A DNA stretch of 64,000 nucleotides from Blastocladiella emersonii ATCC 22665 (GCA_025594325.1 JANHCV010000010.1:496001-560000), one strand, 5' to 3'. Positions 53,597-64,000 are shown, counted from the first letter of the stretch. Numbers and translations: made by a program. Notes: generated by a model not told the origin, from the letters alone.

Positions 53597-55695
53597 ATGA
53601 ATGCACAAGAACTCTTGCATGATTTTGCAACGCTGCCCAAGGACGCGGTCGCGACCATTCTCTTGCTCAGTTCGCCCTCGACCAAGAATGAGTGTGCTTC
53701 GCGTGTCTTTGCCCAAGCGGCTGCCACCAGCAACCTGTTGACGCTCGCGTGGTTCAACCGCCTTGGCAACAAGATATGCGACACGCTCCGCGCCGCCGCG
53801 CCGCGTTGCAAGGCCACGCTGGTGCCCCGCCGCGTCCACCGCTCGGCCGAAAAATGTTCCATGCGTTGCTTCGATTGTACGCCTGGAGTGTGCCCGTTGA
53901 CGAGCAGCGAGCACTGCTTGAACGCATCGCTAGCTCGGACGGACAACATACGGATCTCGGATACTTTGACATGCTCATTCTCCCGCTCTACTTTGAGTCG
54001 ATTGGGAGCTCATTCGAGCTCGAAGAGGCGCTTGCTGCCCTCATCCGCAAACTTCCCGCTCTTGTATCCGAACCATGCGCACCGTTACAGCATATGCTAA
54101 TGTGATTGCCCGACCGCACTCCCGACACCAGCAGCTTACTCGATGGGCTGTACTTGCAGTTGTACCGCCACGAATGCAACACGGGCGAAACTGTTCGAGT
54201 CGACTACCTCACTCTGGTCGCGATTGCTGCAGCCATCCACATGAACCTCGAGACGCTTAGAGCCGTGGAATCACACCATCCGCACTTCGAAGTCGCGATT
54301 CAGGTGCTGTCGACGCCGCGCATTTACTCGGCGTTTTGTCCCGGCTCAGCGACTTTGAGCTCGACCAGACGACGGTTGTCCTTAGCTGGCTTCGTTCTCA
54401 CGGTTGGTCGCCTCGCGAGATCGACTCGGAGTCCGACTTGAATTCTGATTTGGAGTCTGATTTGGAGTCCGAGTCGGGCTTTGAGGCAGATCGGGACTTG
54501 AAAACCACAAGCGTCGCAATCAGCATGTAACTTGACCCCAAGCGATTTGATCCTGCGGCTCTGCTTCAATTGTTCGACGACTATGACCGCGAGCGGCTTC
54601 GATCCCTTCGAGATGAGCGGCAGCGCAAGACGATTGCTCGTGGCCTCGCGGCCTGGGTTGAGCGGGGCCACATTGCTGCCGTCGTCCAAATCATCCATGC
54701 GTGGCCCTGGCTTGCTGCATTTCCATGCTTGGCTCCTATCCTCACTCGCGCTGCACGTGTGCGACTCCCGCATCATGAGGTCCATCAATTGCTTGCCCTC
54801 GCTCGCGATGACCAAGCGTTGCAGCTACTTGGGGCCTTGTTCTGCGCTACTTCCAGGTTCGCATACGCTCCGTACAACGTGGCGCTCGCGTTCCTGGTCG
54901 AACTCGCCAGAAAATTGTGTGGAAAAGAGGACGCGGTTCGCATGGTGGTTGACCAGCTTGAATTTGTTTCTCCACACATCAAGGGTCGTGTCGAGCTACT
55001 TCTTTCCACCCGCGCGCAGTCGTCGACGATGCATGCTTCGTTCCTACTTGCCATCGCTCGCGAGTGCTCCTCGTGGAATGCCTCATTCTTCTGCTTGGAG
55101 AAGCAACAGACGGGCCGGAAGCTCATTGACGACGACCGGATGCTTGCTTGCAGCATAGACCGCGTTTCTTGCAATTTGCCCGCCCGAGGCTGTCCTCGCC
55201 TCAAGTGAACAGATGCCGGGGTGCGTCTTGGACTCGTTGAACGCACTGCAACGTGCTGCCCTTGGTGTCCCTGACCGCAATGCGCGTGATGTCAAGCGCG
55301 AGATCGCCGTTATCGGCGCCGTACTTCGCGCTGCTGCTGGTCACGCACCGAACCAGATTGCTGCGCTCATCCTCAAAGTCCACGATGGGCAAACCAACGA
55401 TTTACTTCTCCTGGCGCGATTCTTTCCTGACGGCGCTCTCGATGCGCATGTCCAGCCGCACGACTGCGCCGCGGCGATTCTGAGCCTGGCGGAACTCCAA
55501 AGCCACTTGGGCGTTCGCTTGTTGTGCGCCGTGTTCCGGGCGTGTCGGCAGGTAGCCGCGTCAACTTCGTGTCTTCGCGCCGTCGTGGCTGGGCTAAGTC
55601 GCAAGCTGCTGGAAATGTTCGAGGCTACCATCGTGCCTCGCGTTCCTGGGCTGGCAAAGCCGTGGTCTGACGCAGTGGAATCATTTACGCTGTAA
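53597..55695 (+). pseudogene. Decayed third copy of the array (paralogue of 51122-53404)
   Basis: Collinear homology to copy 2 in at least five frame segments: MNAQELLHDFATLPKDAVAT from 53597, then a deletion of about 30 codons, PPLGRKMFHALLRLYAWSV to a stop near 54105, TGETVRVDYLTLVAIAAAIH, SRLSDFELDQTTVVLSWLRS with an acidic Ser-Glu-Asp repeat, ERLRSLRDERQRKTIARGLAAWV to 55208, and a final segment ending VESFTL at 55695. Multiple frameshifts and stops make it a pseudogene, although long pieces stay open. Confidence 0.88.
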
Positions 55696-56334
55696 AGTAC
55701 GCAATGTAACTGGGTAATTAATGAGATAAGCAAGTCCGCCTCGATGAGCACCCAGGGGCGAAGTCGCAGCGCTCTGAAATTCGCGTTGGCCACGCGCACG
55801 TGCACACGTGAGCGACGAAATGCGGTCAGCCACCTCGATGCGGTGGGAAAAGCTGCGCGCGCGCGAACCTTCAAGCTCTCTCCCGTCGCGCCACAATCAA
55901 CGCTATTCTAATGAAAGAACTGGATCCCGTGTTTGAACTCGCGAAACGGAAACATGCTGCCGCTAGCAAAGCGTCCATCGCAACCCGCGCCCAGATGCGC
56001 GCTGGTGTCGCGAACAGTTGAAGCCACTCCTTTTGCACATACATTATCCCTTACCCCTTTTTCAATGCAAAGGCTTTTGGCTTTCCAACGCGCGAAGCGA
56101 GGGTCGACCGCCGTTGCGTGTCTCGACTGATCGGACGCGCCGCGCCACTCACGTGCGTGGCGCCGACCTTGAGCATCGCCCCTCCCTCGAAGTCGTGAGG
56201 TAAAGACCATGAAGCAAGCATCCGCTATGGCAAGGAGCGGCGCTGAATTGACACTACATTGCACGAACATGGGCTCAGCTAAGCGTACGTCGAACGCGTG
56301 ACTTGATGTCCACAAGGAATCGATATATCATATG
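55696..56334. other. Intergenic, no gene seen
   Basis: Between the decayed array copy and the 3' end of the SMG6-like gene. Only short frames with no recognisable similarity; no repeat structure noticed. Confidence 0.5.
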
Positions 56335-58728
56335 CTACTCTCCCGCTCTGCCCGTACTCGCCTTGCGAGCGCCCGGGCCGGACCGGCGCCGGCGGCCCTG
56401 TCCCCTTGACGCAGGTGGCGCGCTCTCGCCACCGCCAGTACTGCCTCGGCGCTCGCCACCGCCGGTGCTGCCGCGGCGCTCGCCACCGCCGCCCACCGGC
56501 GCCGCCGAGGGCTTCTTGCCCCCGCGCATCCCACCGCCCGCCGTCCCGCCGCCGCCGCGCTTCGCCTGTCCCTGCTGCTTCCGCTTCGCGTCGCCGGGTC
56601 CCGCGAGGACGGACCGCGGGATCGGGAGGTCCGCGGCGCCGCATGTGCGGACGCCGGCGGCCTGGGCCTTGAGCCGCAAGTTGAGGTCCTCGGTGACGAG
56701 CACGACAACCGCCGCGTTCCCCTGCAGCGCGATACACGTATCCAGCACGACGTTATCCAGCGACCCACGCCCACGATAATCCTCGGTATGGTCGAGCGAC
56801 GCGAGCCGGTTGCCGCGGGACGTGTAGACGGTGACGCGAGCGGTTTTTGGGGCACTCGGTGTCGCGACGGCGGTCTGGAGCGCAGCGACGGCGCGGGTCG
56901 CGTGCGAGGCGACGGCGGACGAGGCCGACCGCGACAGGCCCTGCAGCTCGTGGTGCACGACGAGCGGGACGGCGAGCGGGACGTGCCGCTGGTGCAGCAG
57001 CGCCAGGTGGTCGAGCAGCGTGTTGGTGTCGAAGACGTAGGTCGTCGGCGGGGATTCGGGTTGCGGCGGGGAGTGGGAGCCGATCGCTGAGTCGGAGAGC
57101 GAGGCCGTCGAGGTCGTCGCGGAAATGACAAGCGCGCGCGGGGATGGGGCCGCCGCTGCAGGTGCGGGCGCCGAGGGTGCAGGGAACGCGAACCGGCCCA
57201 CCTCGGCGTCAAACGGGACGAGGTCCGCGTGGCGCATCCACTCGACGATCTCGGCGGCCGAGACCGCGGTGACCGGGTACGGGAACAGGTCGGGGCACAG
57301 GCCCGCGAGCCACGTATTCGCATCAGCGACGTCCCCTTCATCGTCGGCCTCGTGCGGCGTGGGTGACCGCGCGAGGACGTTGAGCGCGTCAGCGAGCGGC
57401 GCCGAGGCGGCCGGGTCGAGCTCGGGTTGGGCGACGAGGCCGCGGCACACGAGCGCGGCGAGGAGGAGGTAGCCGGCGGGTTTCCGTTTCACGAGGTGCA
57501 GGAGCAGCGAGGCCGCGCAGTGCACGGCGAACGGAGCCGCGTTGGTCCCGCGCGTCCTGTACGCGAGGCACGTCGCGGCGAGCGCGAGCATGGCGCGGTG
57601 GTCGGGCGACATGCCGTCGAAGGACGCGGTGACGGCGGGGAACAGGTCCTTGACGCGCTCGAGGCTGTGCTGGTGTCAGCGCCTGGGGGAGAAAGGGGGA
57701 TGTGCGAAAGCGTACCTGGTGCGGGTGTAGAGTCGACACACCCACTCGAGAAACGCCGAGACGCGGCCGGCGTGGACGGCGCGGAACATGGCGTGCAGCG
57801 GGTCCGAGTCGACGGCGGGCTCGACGGCGCACTCGGCGCGGAGGTAGTAGTAGACGGCCTCGACCTCGCGGACCGACGGCGGAGGCAGGGAGAGCTCGGG
57901 CGGACCGGTCACGCTCGTTCTCCTCCGCCCCTTGTGCGCACCCTGATGGGCTGGCGGCATAGGCAACGGCGGACACGCGGGCGTCGAAGGTCGGCACGCC
58001 TGCGTGAGCTTGCCGAGGGTGCGGTACACCTTCCCGTTCCCGGGAAACGCGATGCGCGCGGCGTCGAGCAGGGCGCGTGCGTGGCGCAGGTACGCGGCGG
58101 CCGAGTCGCGGCGCAGCGTGGCGAGGGTGCGGGCCATTTCGGCGGGGACAAGGAGCGCCGCGAGGTGCAGTGCGGGCGGGAACGCGGCGCGCACGCGGAC
58201 CGCGGGGCGGCCGGCGGGGTAGCCCGAGAGCGGCGGGAGCGACCAGGCGGGTTCATCGCTCTCGTCGTTTTTGGGGGAACCGGCCGCGTCGATGAACAGC
58301 GCGTCGGTCGCGAGGACCCAGTCGGCGTACCACCGCTCGAGGACGCGCACGGCGAGCGGCTCGGCGAGGCGCGGGATCGCGGCGGCGCCAATGACGGGCG
58401 GCGGCGGGCGCAGGTGGTGCTGCGCAAACTCGCGGAAGACGGTGACGAGCATGCGGTCGAGGGCGCGGCGGCGCGTGCACCACTCGACGTCCAGGGCGAG
58501 AGCAGAGCGGTAGTGCACCATGGCGCGGTCCCACGGCGCCGTCACGGCGGCGGGCGCGGCGCCTGCCGCCGAGTCGTCGGCGAGGTAGTCGTCGTCGTCA
58601 TCGGACGAGGAGGAGGAGGAGTCGGGTTGGGCGGGAGTGAAGGGGCAGCCGCTCGCACACCACACCTCAAAGGCCTGGATGCCGGCGATCGCTTCGCGGA
58701 GGGCTCGCGCGGTGGATGCGGAGCTCAT
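56335..58728 (-). CDS. SMG6/EST1-type protein with PIN nuclease domain
   Basis: Related to the nonsense-mediated decay endonuclease SMG6. Exons 57716-58728 and 56335-57664 (GTACGC donor, GCACAG acceptor, 51-nt intron) give 780 residues. The first half has the EST1/SMG 14-3-3-like/TPR features (APWDRAMVHYRSALALD; VYRTLGKLTQ; EVEAVYYYLRAECA). The PIN domain follows from about residue 545: VFDTNTLLDHLALL (D550), VPLVVHHELQGLS, TSRGNRLASLDHTEDYRG, a mid acidic D641, and VLVTEDLNLRLKAQAAGV (E663/D664). The acidic residues are retained, favouring an active SMG6-type over SMG5. The C-terminus is a basic Gly-rich tail with ERRGSTGGG repeated. Confidence 0.88.
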
Positions 58729-59189
58729 GAACTGGCGGGAGCGGCGGGGCGGCGCGCTCCGGTGTGGGTGCGTGGATGGTCGTGCTGCAGATGGTTGGAT
58801 GGCGGCGGGGGCCGCTGGGCAGATGCATGAGAGGGACTGCGGTTGCGGGACAAGAGGTCGCTCGCGGAGGTCGGCCGCCTTTGAAGTTCGAACGGCGACA
58901 TCAGCTGACGCGCGTCACCGTCGACGCACTCGACCGCCGGCCAGTGAGCCCGCGGTGCGTCACGCCGTCGAGAGCGACTCGGTGCAACGTGCTTTTGAGG
59001 GCGAGCACGGAAGGGCCTTGGAGGGCTGTGGCGTAGTCGTCGACGAGAAAGCGGAAGACGAAGGGAGGGAACGGGAGCGCTGTGGCGCGGGCGCGGGCGC
59101 CCTGCTCGAACGGCCGAACGCCCAGGTCACCGCTTTCGGTCCGCGGACCCCTCTCGCTCTCCCCAACCATCGCGGGAAACCACACTACC
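58729..59189. promoter_or_regulatory. Divergent intergenic region, SMG6-like / KHE-like
   Basis: About 460 bp between two divergent genes. It must contain both promoters; no specific element recognised beyond a GACATCAGCTGACGCGTCACC-like patch near 58.9 kb. Confidence 0.45.
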
Positions 59190-60236
59190 ATGAAGCACAC
59201 CCTCGCGTCCCTGACCGCGGCTACGGGACGCCACCACGGCACCCGCGCCGCCGCCGCCGCCCCGCGCGTCGCGCACGTCGTCGTGCTGCCCGTCGCCAAG
59301 GACAAGTGGGTGTTTGCGTCGCCGCCGCTCGCCAAGCGGGTCCCCGCGCACGTTCTGCACCACCAGCAGCACCTCGCCGAGAAGGCAGCTGCCGCCGAGT
59401 CGTCCGCGACCGCCCTACCGCCCCCACCTGCGCCGCCCGGCATCACCCAGCGCGAGTGGTGGACGCAGCGGCTGACGCACGACTGGCCGGCGCGCGTGAG
59501 CGCAGAGTGGGACGAGCTGGCGCACCCGGACGCCGCTGGGTGGAAGCGGTCCGTGCACCGCCGCGGGTCGCAGCTGCTCGAGCGGCTCGAGTGGGAGGAG
59601 CTCGTTGCCAAGCGCTGGGACGCGCCGACCCACGTCCACCTCTACCACCCGGCCTCGGTCGAGCCCGCGACCGCGGAGCGCCAGCTCGCGACGTTTGTCC
59701 GGCACCGCCTTGCGTGGCACCTCCGGTACCGCAAGTACTCGGCTGCGCTGTTGCCTGCGACGGCGCTGCTCGGGATTCTGCCCGGGCCGAACTTGCCGCT
59801 CGTGTACAACGGTACTTGCGCGCTCCTCTTCCTCGCACGCACGACCCATGCTAACTCGTTTTCCGCAGGCTTCCGCGCCTACTCGCACCACATGGCGACG
59901 ACCAACCTGCAGACCATGCTCGCCATCCTCAAGGACCGCGGCGCCGCGGCTACCGACGTTGCGGACCTCGACCCGACGCTCCCGCTGCTCCGCGCCCGCG
60001 CTCTCCCTTTTCCCTCCGCGGCCGCCGCCGAGGCGGTCCCTGAAACCGACGCCGACCTCGCCGCCCTCCTCGAGTCGGCGCTCGCCTCGGTCCCGACCCC
60101 CGACGGCGGCGACCCCACGACCCTCGCGCGCGACGTGCTGCACGCCGTCGACCAGATTGCGCGCCGACAGAGCAAGGCTGCCACGCGCGCGGCAACGACG
60201 GCCGCTCCGGTGGTCAAGCCGTGTGAGCGGGAATGA
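59190..60236 (+). CDS. Mitochondrial K+/H+ exchange-related protein (Mit_KHE1 family)
   Basis: The family is linked to potassium/proton exchange across the inner mitochondrial membrane in yeast. Exons 59190-59811 and 59869-60236 give 329 residues. Seen: VVVLPVAKDKWVFAS, KRSVHRRGSQLLERLEWEELVAKRW, VHLYHPASVEP, HRLAWHLRYRKYSAALLPATALLGILPGPNLPLVYNG and FRAYSHHMAT, the usual order of the family. The 57-nt intron (GTACTT, branch GCTAAC, CCGCAG) keeps the frame open if unspliced; removing it joins VYNG to FRAYSH, as in relatives. The N-terminus is basic and Ala-rich, as expected for mitochondrial import. Confidence 0.88.
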   Translation: MKHTLASLTAATGRHHGTRAAAAAPRVAHVVVLPVAKDKWVFASPPLAKRVPAHVLHHQQHLAEKAAAAESSATALPPPPAPPGITQREWWTQRLTHDWPARVSAEWDELAHPDAAGWKRSVHRRGSQLLERLEWEELVAKRWDAPTHVHLYHPASVEPATAERQLATFVRHRLAWHLRYRKYSAALLPATALLGILPGPNLPLVYNGTCALLFLARTTHANSFSAGFRAYSHHMATTNLQTMLAILKDRGAAATDVADLDPTLPLLRARALPFPSAAAAEAVPETDADLAALLESALASVPTPDGGDPTTLARDVLHAVDQIARRQSKAATRAATTAAPVVKPCERE

Positions 60237-60569
60237 GGTTTGGGATGTGACAACGAGAAAGAAATGTACAGTTACTAGATTGGGATCTGCGCATGGATGC
60301 GAGACAACGACGGCGGGATCAAAAAGAACCACGGCCGCGAGGCGCGAGAGAGAGAGAGAGAGACGGGTCGCCATCAGGGGTCGCATCAGGAGTGCGGCGC
60401 GTCTTTCTTTTGCACCGACTCCGTCTCCGTGTGCGCGCGCGTTACATCCACTTTTCCCCTTGCTTGGAACAATACGCCGCTGGATCCGACTCATTAATCG
60501 GCCCGACCGCATCTCCTCCTCTCCTCCCACCAACCCACTCATAGATAGACTCGAACGTGATCAACAATA
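60237..60569. other. Short intergenic region
   Basis: Contains a GA-dinucleotide run near 60.34-60.36 kb. No gene seen. Confidence 0.5.
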
Positions 60570-62412
60570 ATGTCCACGCCCAACCCGCGCCCGCTGCTCG
60601 GCAGCCCGGGCACGCCGAGCGAGCGCCGCCACTCGGCGCCCGCGACGCACGTCGTGCTGACGCCGGCGACCCCGTCCATGCTCCTGACGCCGCACCTCGA
60701 CACCGCGTCGGCCGTCAGCAGCAACACGCTCGCGGGCGTCGCCGCGCGGTCCAACAACCCGGCCATCGCCGCCCTGCGCCGACTCTCGGTCGGCGACACG
60801 CCGACGTTCGCGTACCCGATCACGGCTGTCGCGTCGCGCGGTCTGCCCCGCACGACGACGGCGGAAGGTGAGAGCGGTGGCCGCGTCCGCTGGCTCTACA
60901 CGCGCGTCCCCGCGCACCCGGGCGACCTGCGCGTGGTCCGGTGGCGGCTCAAGGGCGCCGAGCTCGCGTGCCTCGACTCGGACGACGATATCGTTGTCGC
61001 CTTCCACCTCTCGGAGCTCGTCTGGGCCAAGGACGGCGTGTTCGGGATCGAGTTTGGCGTCGACCACCGCGTCTACTGCCCGTGCGACGAGATTGACGCG
61101 GATGAGATGGAGTGGGATAACTCGGCCACCCCGCGCGTCCCCGCCTCGGTCACGTCCACCTCGTCGAGCCTCGACCATGTCGTCGACCACCGCGTGTACC
61201 CGACCATCGAGCGCGGCAACGGCGCCGGCGGCGGCGACGCGGGCGAGCAGGACGAGGAGGAGGACGCGGATGAGCGCGCCGACGCCGTGGCCTCGCTCGT
61301 CGACCTCGTGGCGCGCGCGCAGTCCGCATCGTCGGCGGCCACCGCCGCCGCGGCCGTCGCGCCCTGGGACGTGCTCATCGACCACCCGCTCCTCGCTGGC
61401 GAGCACCGCATGGGCGAGGCCGCCGGGTACGTCGAGGGGTTCCGCGTCTACTCCGAGGACGCGATGGAGATGACGCGCTGGTGGGAGTACGTGTTGCTGG
61501 GCTTTCAAGTCGTGCGATCCACCGCTAACCTTTTCGGTGTGTAGTGCCCTGTCGGCCTTCCGCACCGCTCACCCGCTCGTCCCGCTCAACCCATCCCCGA
61601 CCACCGCCTCGACCGTGGGCCTCGCGGGCGCCGAGTTCGCCGCGCTCGCGTCGGCCACCACGCTCGCCATGGCCCTCGCCTCCTCCACCCCCACCTCGGA
61701 AAGCGTCACCTTGTCGACCGCCGCCGTCAACGGCGACCACGCGACGATCCCGCTCCCGCTCGCGCCCTGCCCGACGGCCGACACCGATGCGGCCTCATCC
61801 CATATCCCGCTCGCGTCCGCCGCGGGCCTCGCGGCCAGCACGAGCGAGACCGCGTCCAAGTTCGCCGCCCTCGAGGCCGCCACGCACCCGCTCGGCGGGC
61901 CCGCGCCGACGCGCCGCACGTCCGCTGTCTCTCCCCCGTCGCACGCGGGTAGTGGGGTGACGGTCGCGAGTAACGTCGACCTCCTCGACGTCCGCGACTC
62001 GATCGAACTCACGCGCGAGCGGCGCGGGAGCGACGGCGTGGTGCAGTCGCCGACCGGGTCGAGTACCGCGAGCTCGGTCGGGGACGTCGCGAGCCCGCCG
62101 ACGGTCAAGATCCACGAGCCGGCCAAGGAAGTTGAGGAGGAGGAGGAAGGGCTCGACTCGACGCTCAACGCGGACGAGCTCACGGCCGCCGTCGCCGCGG
62201 TCAAGCTGCAGGCTGTGGCACAGGAGGAGAAGCCCGCCGCGGTTGAGGAGGAGCCCGAGGAGGTGGATGTGCTTGGCGACACGCTCGAGGCGTCGGCCAC
62301 GGCGCAGCTGCGCATGCGGATCAAGACCGTGGTCAGCGGCGGCGACGCGAACGCGGACGGCGCGACGACAAACGTGGCGGCGGATGTGGCGCCGTGGTCG
62401 GCGGTTGTGTAG
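60570..62412 (+). CDS. Unknown protein with possible split PH-like domain and acidic tail
   Basis: Exons 60570-61492 and 61545-62412 give 596 residues; the intron has a GCTAACC branch site and TGTGTAG acceptor but a weak GTTGCT donor, forced by phase. An N-terminal Ser/Pro-rich region is followed by GRVRWLYTRV... VVRWRLKGAELACLDSDDDIVVAFHLSELVWAK... VYCPCDEID, an Asp/Glu-rich insert, and MEMTRWWEYVALSAFRTAH, whose Trp-bearing helix resembles the end of a PH domain. The C-terminal half is disordered, with EVEEEEEGLDSTLNADELTAAVAAVKLQ and a final VAADVAPWSAVV. The PH assignment is a guess from pattern. Confidence 0.7.
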
Positions 62413-62533
62413 GGTGGATGGAAGAAGGTGTGATTGGTTGATAGACGCTCAGCGGAGCATACATTTACGTGATTACAGAAAACTGGTCGATGCTCATTCG
62501 AGTCGCGACGCTCAATTTGGCGGTAAGGGGATC

Positions 62534-62614
62534 AACGGCGACGCGAGCAGGGACAGCCCTGTGACTATGACTTCGGCGGCGGCGGACGTGGCACCGTGGA
62601 CGGCCGTCGTGTAA
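62534..62614 (+). repeat. Duplicated copy of the preceding gene's last codons
   Basis: The frame NGDASRD... AAADVAPWTAVV-stop repeats the end of the gene at 62412 (GGDANAD... AADVAPWSAVV-stop). The last eleven codons differ mainly at silent positions. Either an alternative last exon or a fossil tandem duplication. Confidence 0.55.
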
Positions 62615-62693
62615 GATTGTGGATTGGTGACGGCGAGGAGATCTGGTAGAATGTGTATATAGAGAACGTCCGTGGGGCTTCAGTAATGCTTGT

Positions 62694-63163
62694 TCAATCG
62701 GCACGCTGCACGATGAGGCGCGAGAGCGTTGGCGGCTTCAGGTTATGCAACTCAGAGCGGCCGCTCGCCGGCATGTCAATAATTCCAACAAAGAGCTCGT
62801 CCAGGGACGGCGGAGCGCGCGAAATCAAGTCACGTACGCCAATGATACTCGCCTCGTTTAGCGGGACTTGGAGATTTACCAAAGTCGATCGCGGCGGATA
62901 CCTGGAAAGAGCGACGAGCCCTTGATCGCCAAGCTCATTACCAGTCAAGTCGAGCGTTGCGAGATTGGGCGGAAGGTAACGGCCCAGGACATCCATGCAC
63001 TCGGGATCAAGCTGGCAGCCGTCGAGGCGAAGCGTCGCGAGCCCGCGCGGAAGGTGCGGAGCAAGCGTGATGAGACCCTCGGAACCGATCATGGTTCGGT
63101 CAAGGAGCAGGGTTTTGAGCGACTTGGGCAAGTGGGCTGCAAGATGACCGACCGCGTCTAAGG
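62694..63163 (-). pseudogene. LRR-family gene fragment cut by a transposon
   Basis: The C-terminal LRRs of the same lineage-specific family (LAAHLPKSLKTLLLDRTMIGS, LPRGLATLRLDGCQLD, LPPNLATLDLTGNELGD), ending RLIVQRAD at 62694. Homology stays in frame up to 63163, where the PIF/Harbinger terminus begins, so the gene was interrupted there. The 5' half, if it survives, lies beyond the window. Confidence 0.8.
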
Positions 63164-64000
63164 GCCCGTTTGGTTCAGATCAGGTGGATCAGCTGAAAAA
63201 GTTGCCACGTTTCACCTCACCCCCGTTCATCTCAGCGGCCGTGCGAACCAAACGCCCCGCTGGATGAACGCCCCCCCCCCCCCCCCCCGCAATAAAATCT
63301 TTCCCACCTCTTTGCAGCCGCGCTTATTGCAACGAATCAACACCTAACCTCACGCATCGTGTTCTCGAGCCCTCAGACAACATGGGCAAGGGATACAACC
63401 GCAAGCTGCGCGGCCTAATGCTCACAGCCGCCCTCGCTCTCCTGCGACGTCTCGCTGCTCGCAACGAGCGCCGCTCGTGGGAGCCTATCCGCACGTCCAC
63501 GCTTCCGGCGAGTCGTGGGTTCAAGAGCTGCTGACGTGCAACAGCGAAACGCGTTTTTCGGAAATCGCCCGTATGCCCCGCAAGACCTTCAAGGCCATCT
63601 GCCGCCTGTTCCGCGACCGTGGCCTTCTCGCCGACGGCCGCGAGCTGTCCGTCGAGGCGCGCTTCATGGTTTTTCTTGTCATGGCCGGCGAGGGCAGCAC
63701 CAACCGCAACCTCAGGGAGCGGTTCCAAATCTCTGGCGAGACCGCGTCCAGGGTTCTGAAGCAAGTGCTCGACGCTCTGTACCGCCTGATGCCCGAGTTC
63801 ATTGTCCAGCCGTCCGATTCTACGCCCGTGCATGAGCGCATCGCCCACGACCCGAAATACGCTCCGTTCCAGAACGCGGTCGGCGCGCTTGACGGAACGC
63901 ACATCCCGTTTGTTGTGCCCACTAAGCTTCACGACTCGTTCCGAAACCGCAAGGGGACCATCTCCTCAAATGTCCTCGCTGCCTGCGACTTTGACTTGAA
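63164..64000 (+). mobile_element. PIF/Harbinger DNA transposon, left end (runs off the window)
   Basis: Begins GGGCCCGTTTGGTTCAG directly after TAA, as expected for PIF/Harbinger termini (GGGCC..GTTTGG) and their 3-bp TAA/TTA duplication. The inverse word GAACCAAACGCCCC lies at about 63245-63258, making a subterminal hairpin. An 18-base C run (63271-63288) follows. The transposase begins inside. The right end is not in the window. Confidence 0.8.
63382..64000 (+). CDS. PIF/Harbinger (HARBI1-like, DDE_4) transposase, partial
   Basis: From about 63510 to the window end one frame reads ESWVQELLTCNSETRFSEIARM, KTFKAICRLFRDRGLL, MVFLVMAGEGSTNRNLRERF, then ALDGTHIPF, FRNRKG and SNVLAACDFD, the DDE_4 signature with the first catalytic Asp (DGTH). 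The upstream ATG at 63382 (MGKGYNRKLRGLM) is in another frame that stops near 63533, so an intron or a frameshift lies between about 63460 and 63510; I find no good intron there. Partial at the right edge. Confidence 0.8.

Noticed and set aside
56430-56500. Short tandem repeat in the SMG6-like C-terminus
   Set aside because: Only two or three copies of a 27-nt unit coding ERRGSTGGG; an ordinary low-complexity tail, not a separate element.
63271-63288. Run of 18 C residues
   Set aside because: A simple homopolymer, possibly of uncertain length from sequencing; not treated as functional.
1-64000. CRISPR arrays, operons or phage-like modules
   Set aside because: No regularly spaced direct repeats were seen, and the genes are eukaryotic with introns.

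Overview
This window is fungal nuclear DNA: GC-rich, intron-bearing genes on both strands with short gaps. It most likely comes from Blastocladiella emersonii (Blastocladiomycota, a zoospore-forming fungus) or a very close relative. The decisive gene is a rhodopsin-guanylyl cyclase at 6155-8107 (-). When spliced it is 626 residues long and has the functional residues at the published BeGC1 positions (E254, D380, K384, E497, C566). Beside it, head to head, is CFAP299, a flagellar gene, which fits a swimming zoospore. By my reading introns are about 45-110 nt long, with GTACG- or GTGCG-type donors and acceptors that end in TAG far more often than CAG.

Left part (1-9.6 kb): Rab GDI, cornichon/Erv14, OST48, an Sfr1/Mei5-like protein, the rhodopsin-cyclase and CFAP299. 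From 9.6 to 16 kb lies a duplicated divergent pair of lineage-specific ankyrin-like/LRR genes in which each copy has lost the opposite partner. From 16.2 to 20.7 kb is a housekeeping block: UFD1, ERG28, phosphomannomutase and ubiquilin/DSK2. From 20.9 to 33.8 kb is an accessory zone with ankyrin-like genes, another LRR gene, an unknown three-copy family, palindromic repeats and a MULE-like transposon with 116-bp perfect terminal inverted repeats and a 9-bp target duplication.

From 33.8 to 44.7 kb: histidyl-tRNA synthetase and thioredoxin reductase (each with two plausible starts for dual targeting), mitochondrial uL14, a proline/alanine-rich coiled-coil protein, and a locus that splices in frame into a nucleotide-sugar-transporter/glycosyltransferase fusion. 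From 45.2 to 48.6 kb is a complete but dead hAT transposon with an 8-bp target duplication. From 48.7 to 55.7 kb is a tandem array of large unknown F-box-like genes, the last one decayed. From 56.3 to 62.4 kb: a SMG6/EST1-type PIN nuclease, a mitochondrial K+/H+-exchange-related protein and an unknown acidic-tailed protein. At the right edge a PIF/Harbinger transposon has cut into another LRR gene and runs out of the window.

The housekeeping genes do not form a pathway cluster, although several serve the secretory system (GDI, cornichon, OST48, PMM, transporter-GT). The most coherent unit is the divergent CFAP299/rhodopsin-cyclase pair, which shares a 724-bp intergenic region containing an ordered array of three perfect 8-bp palindromes.
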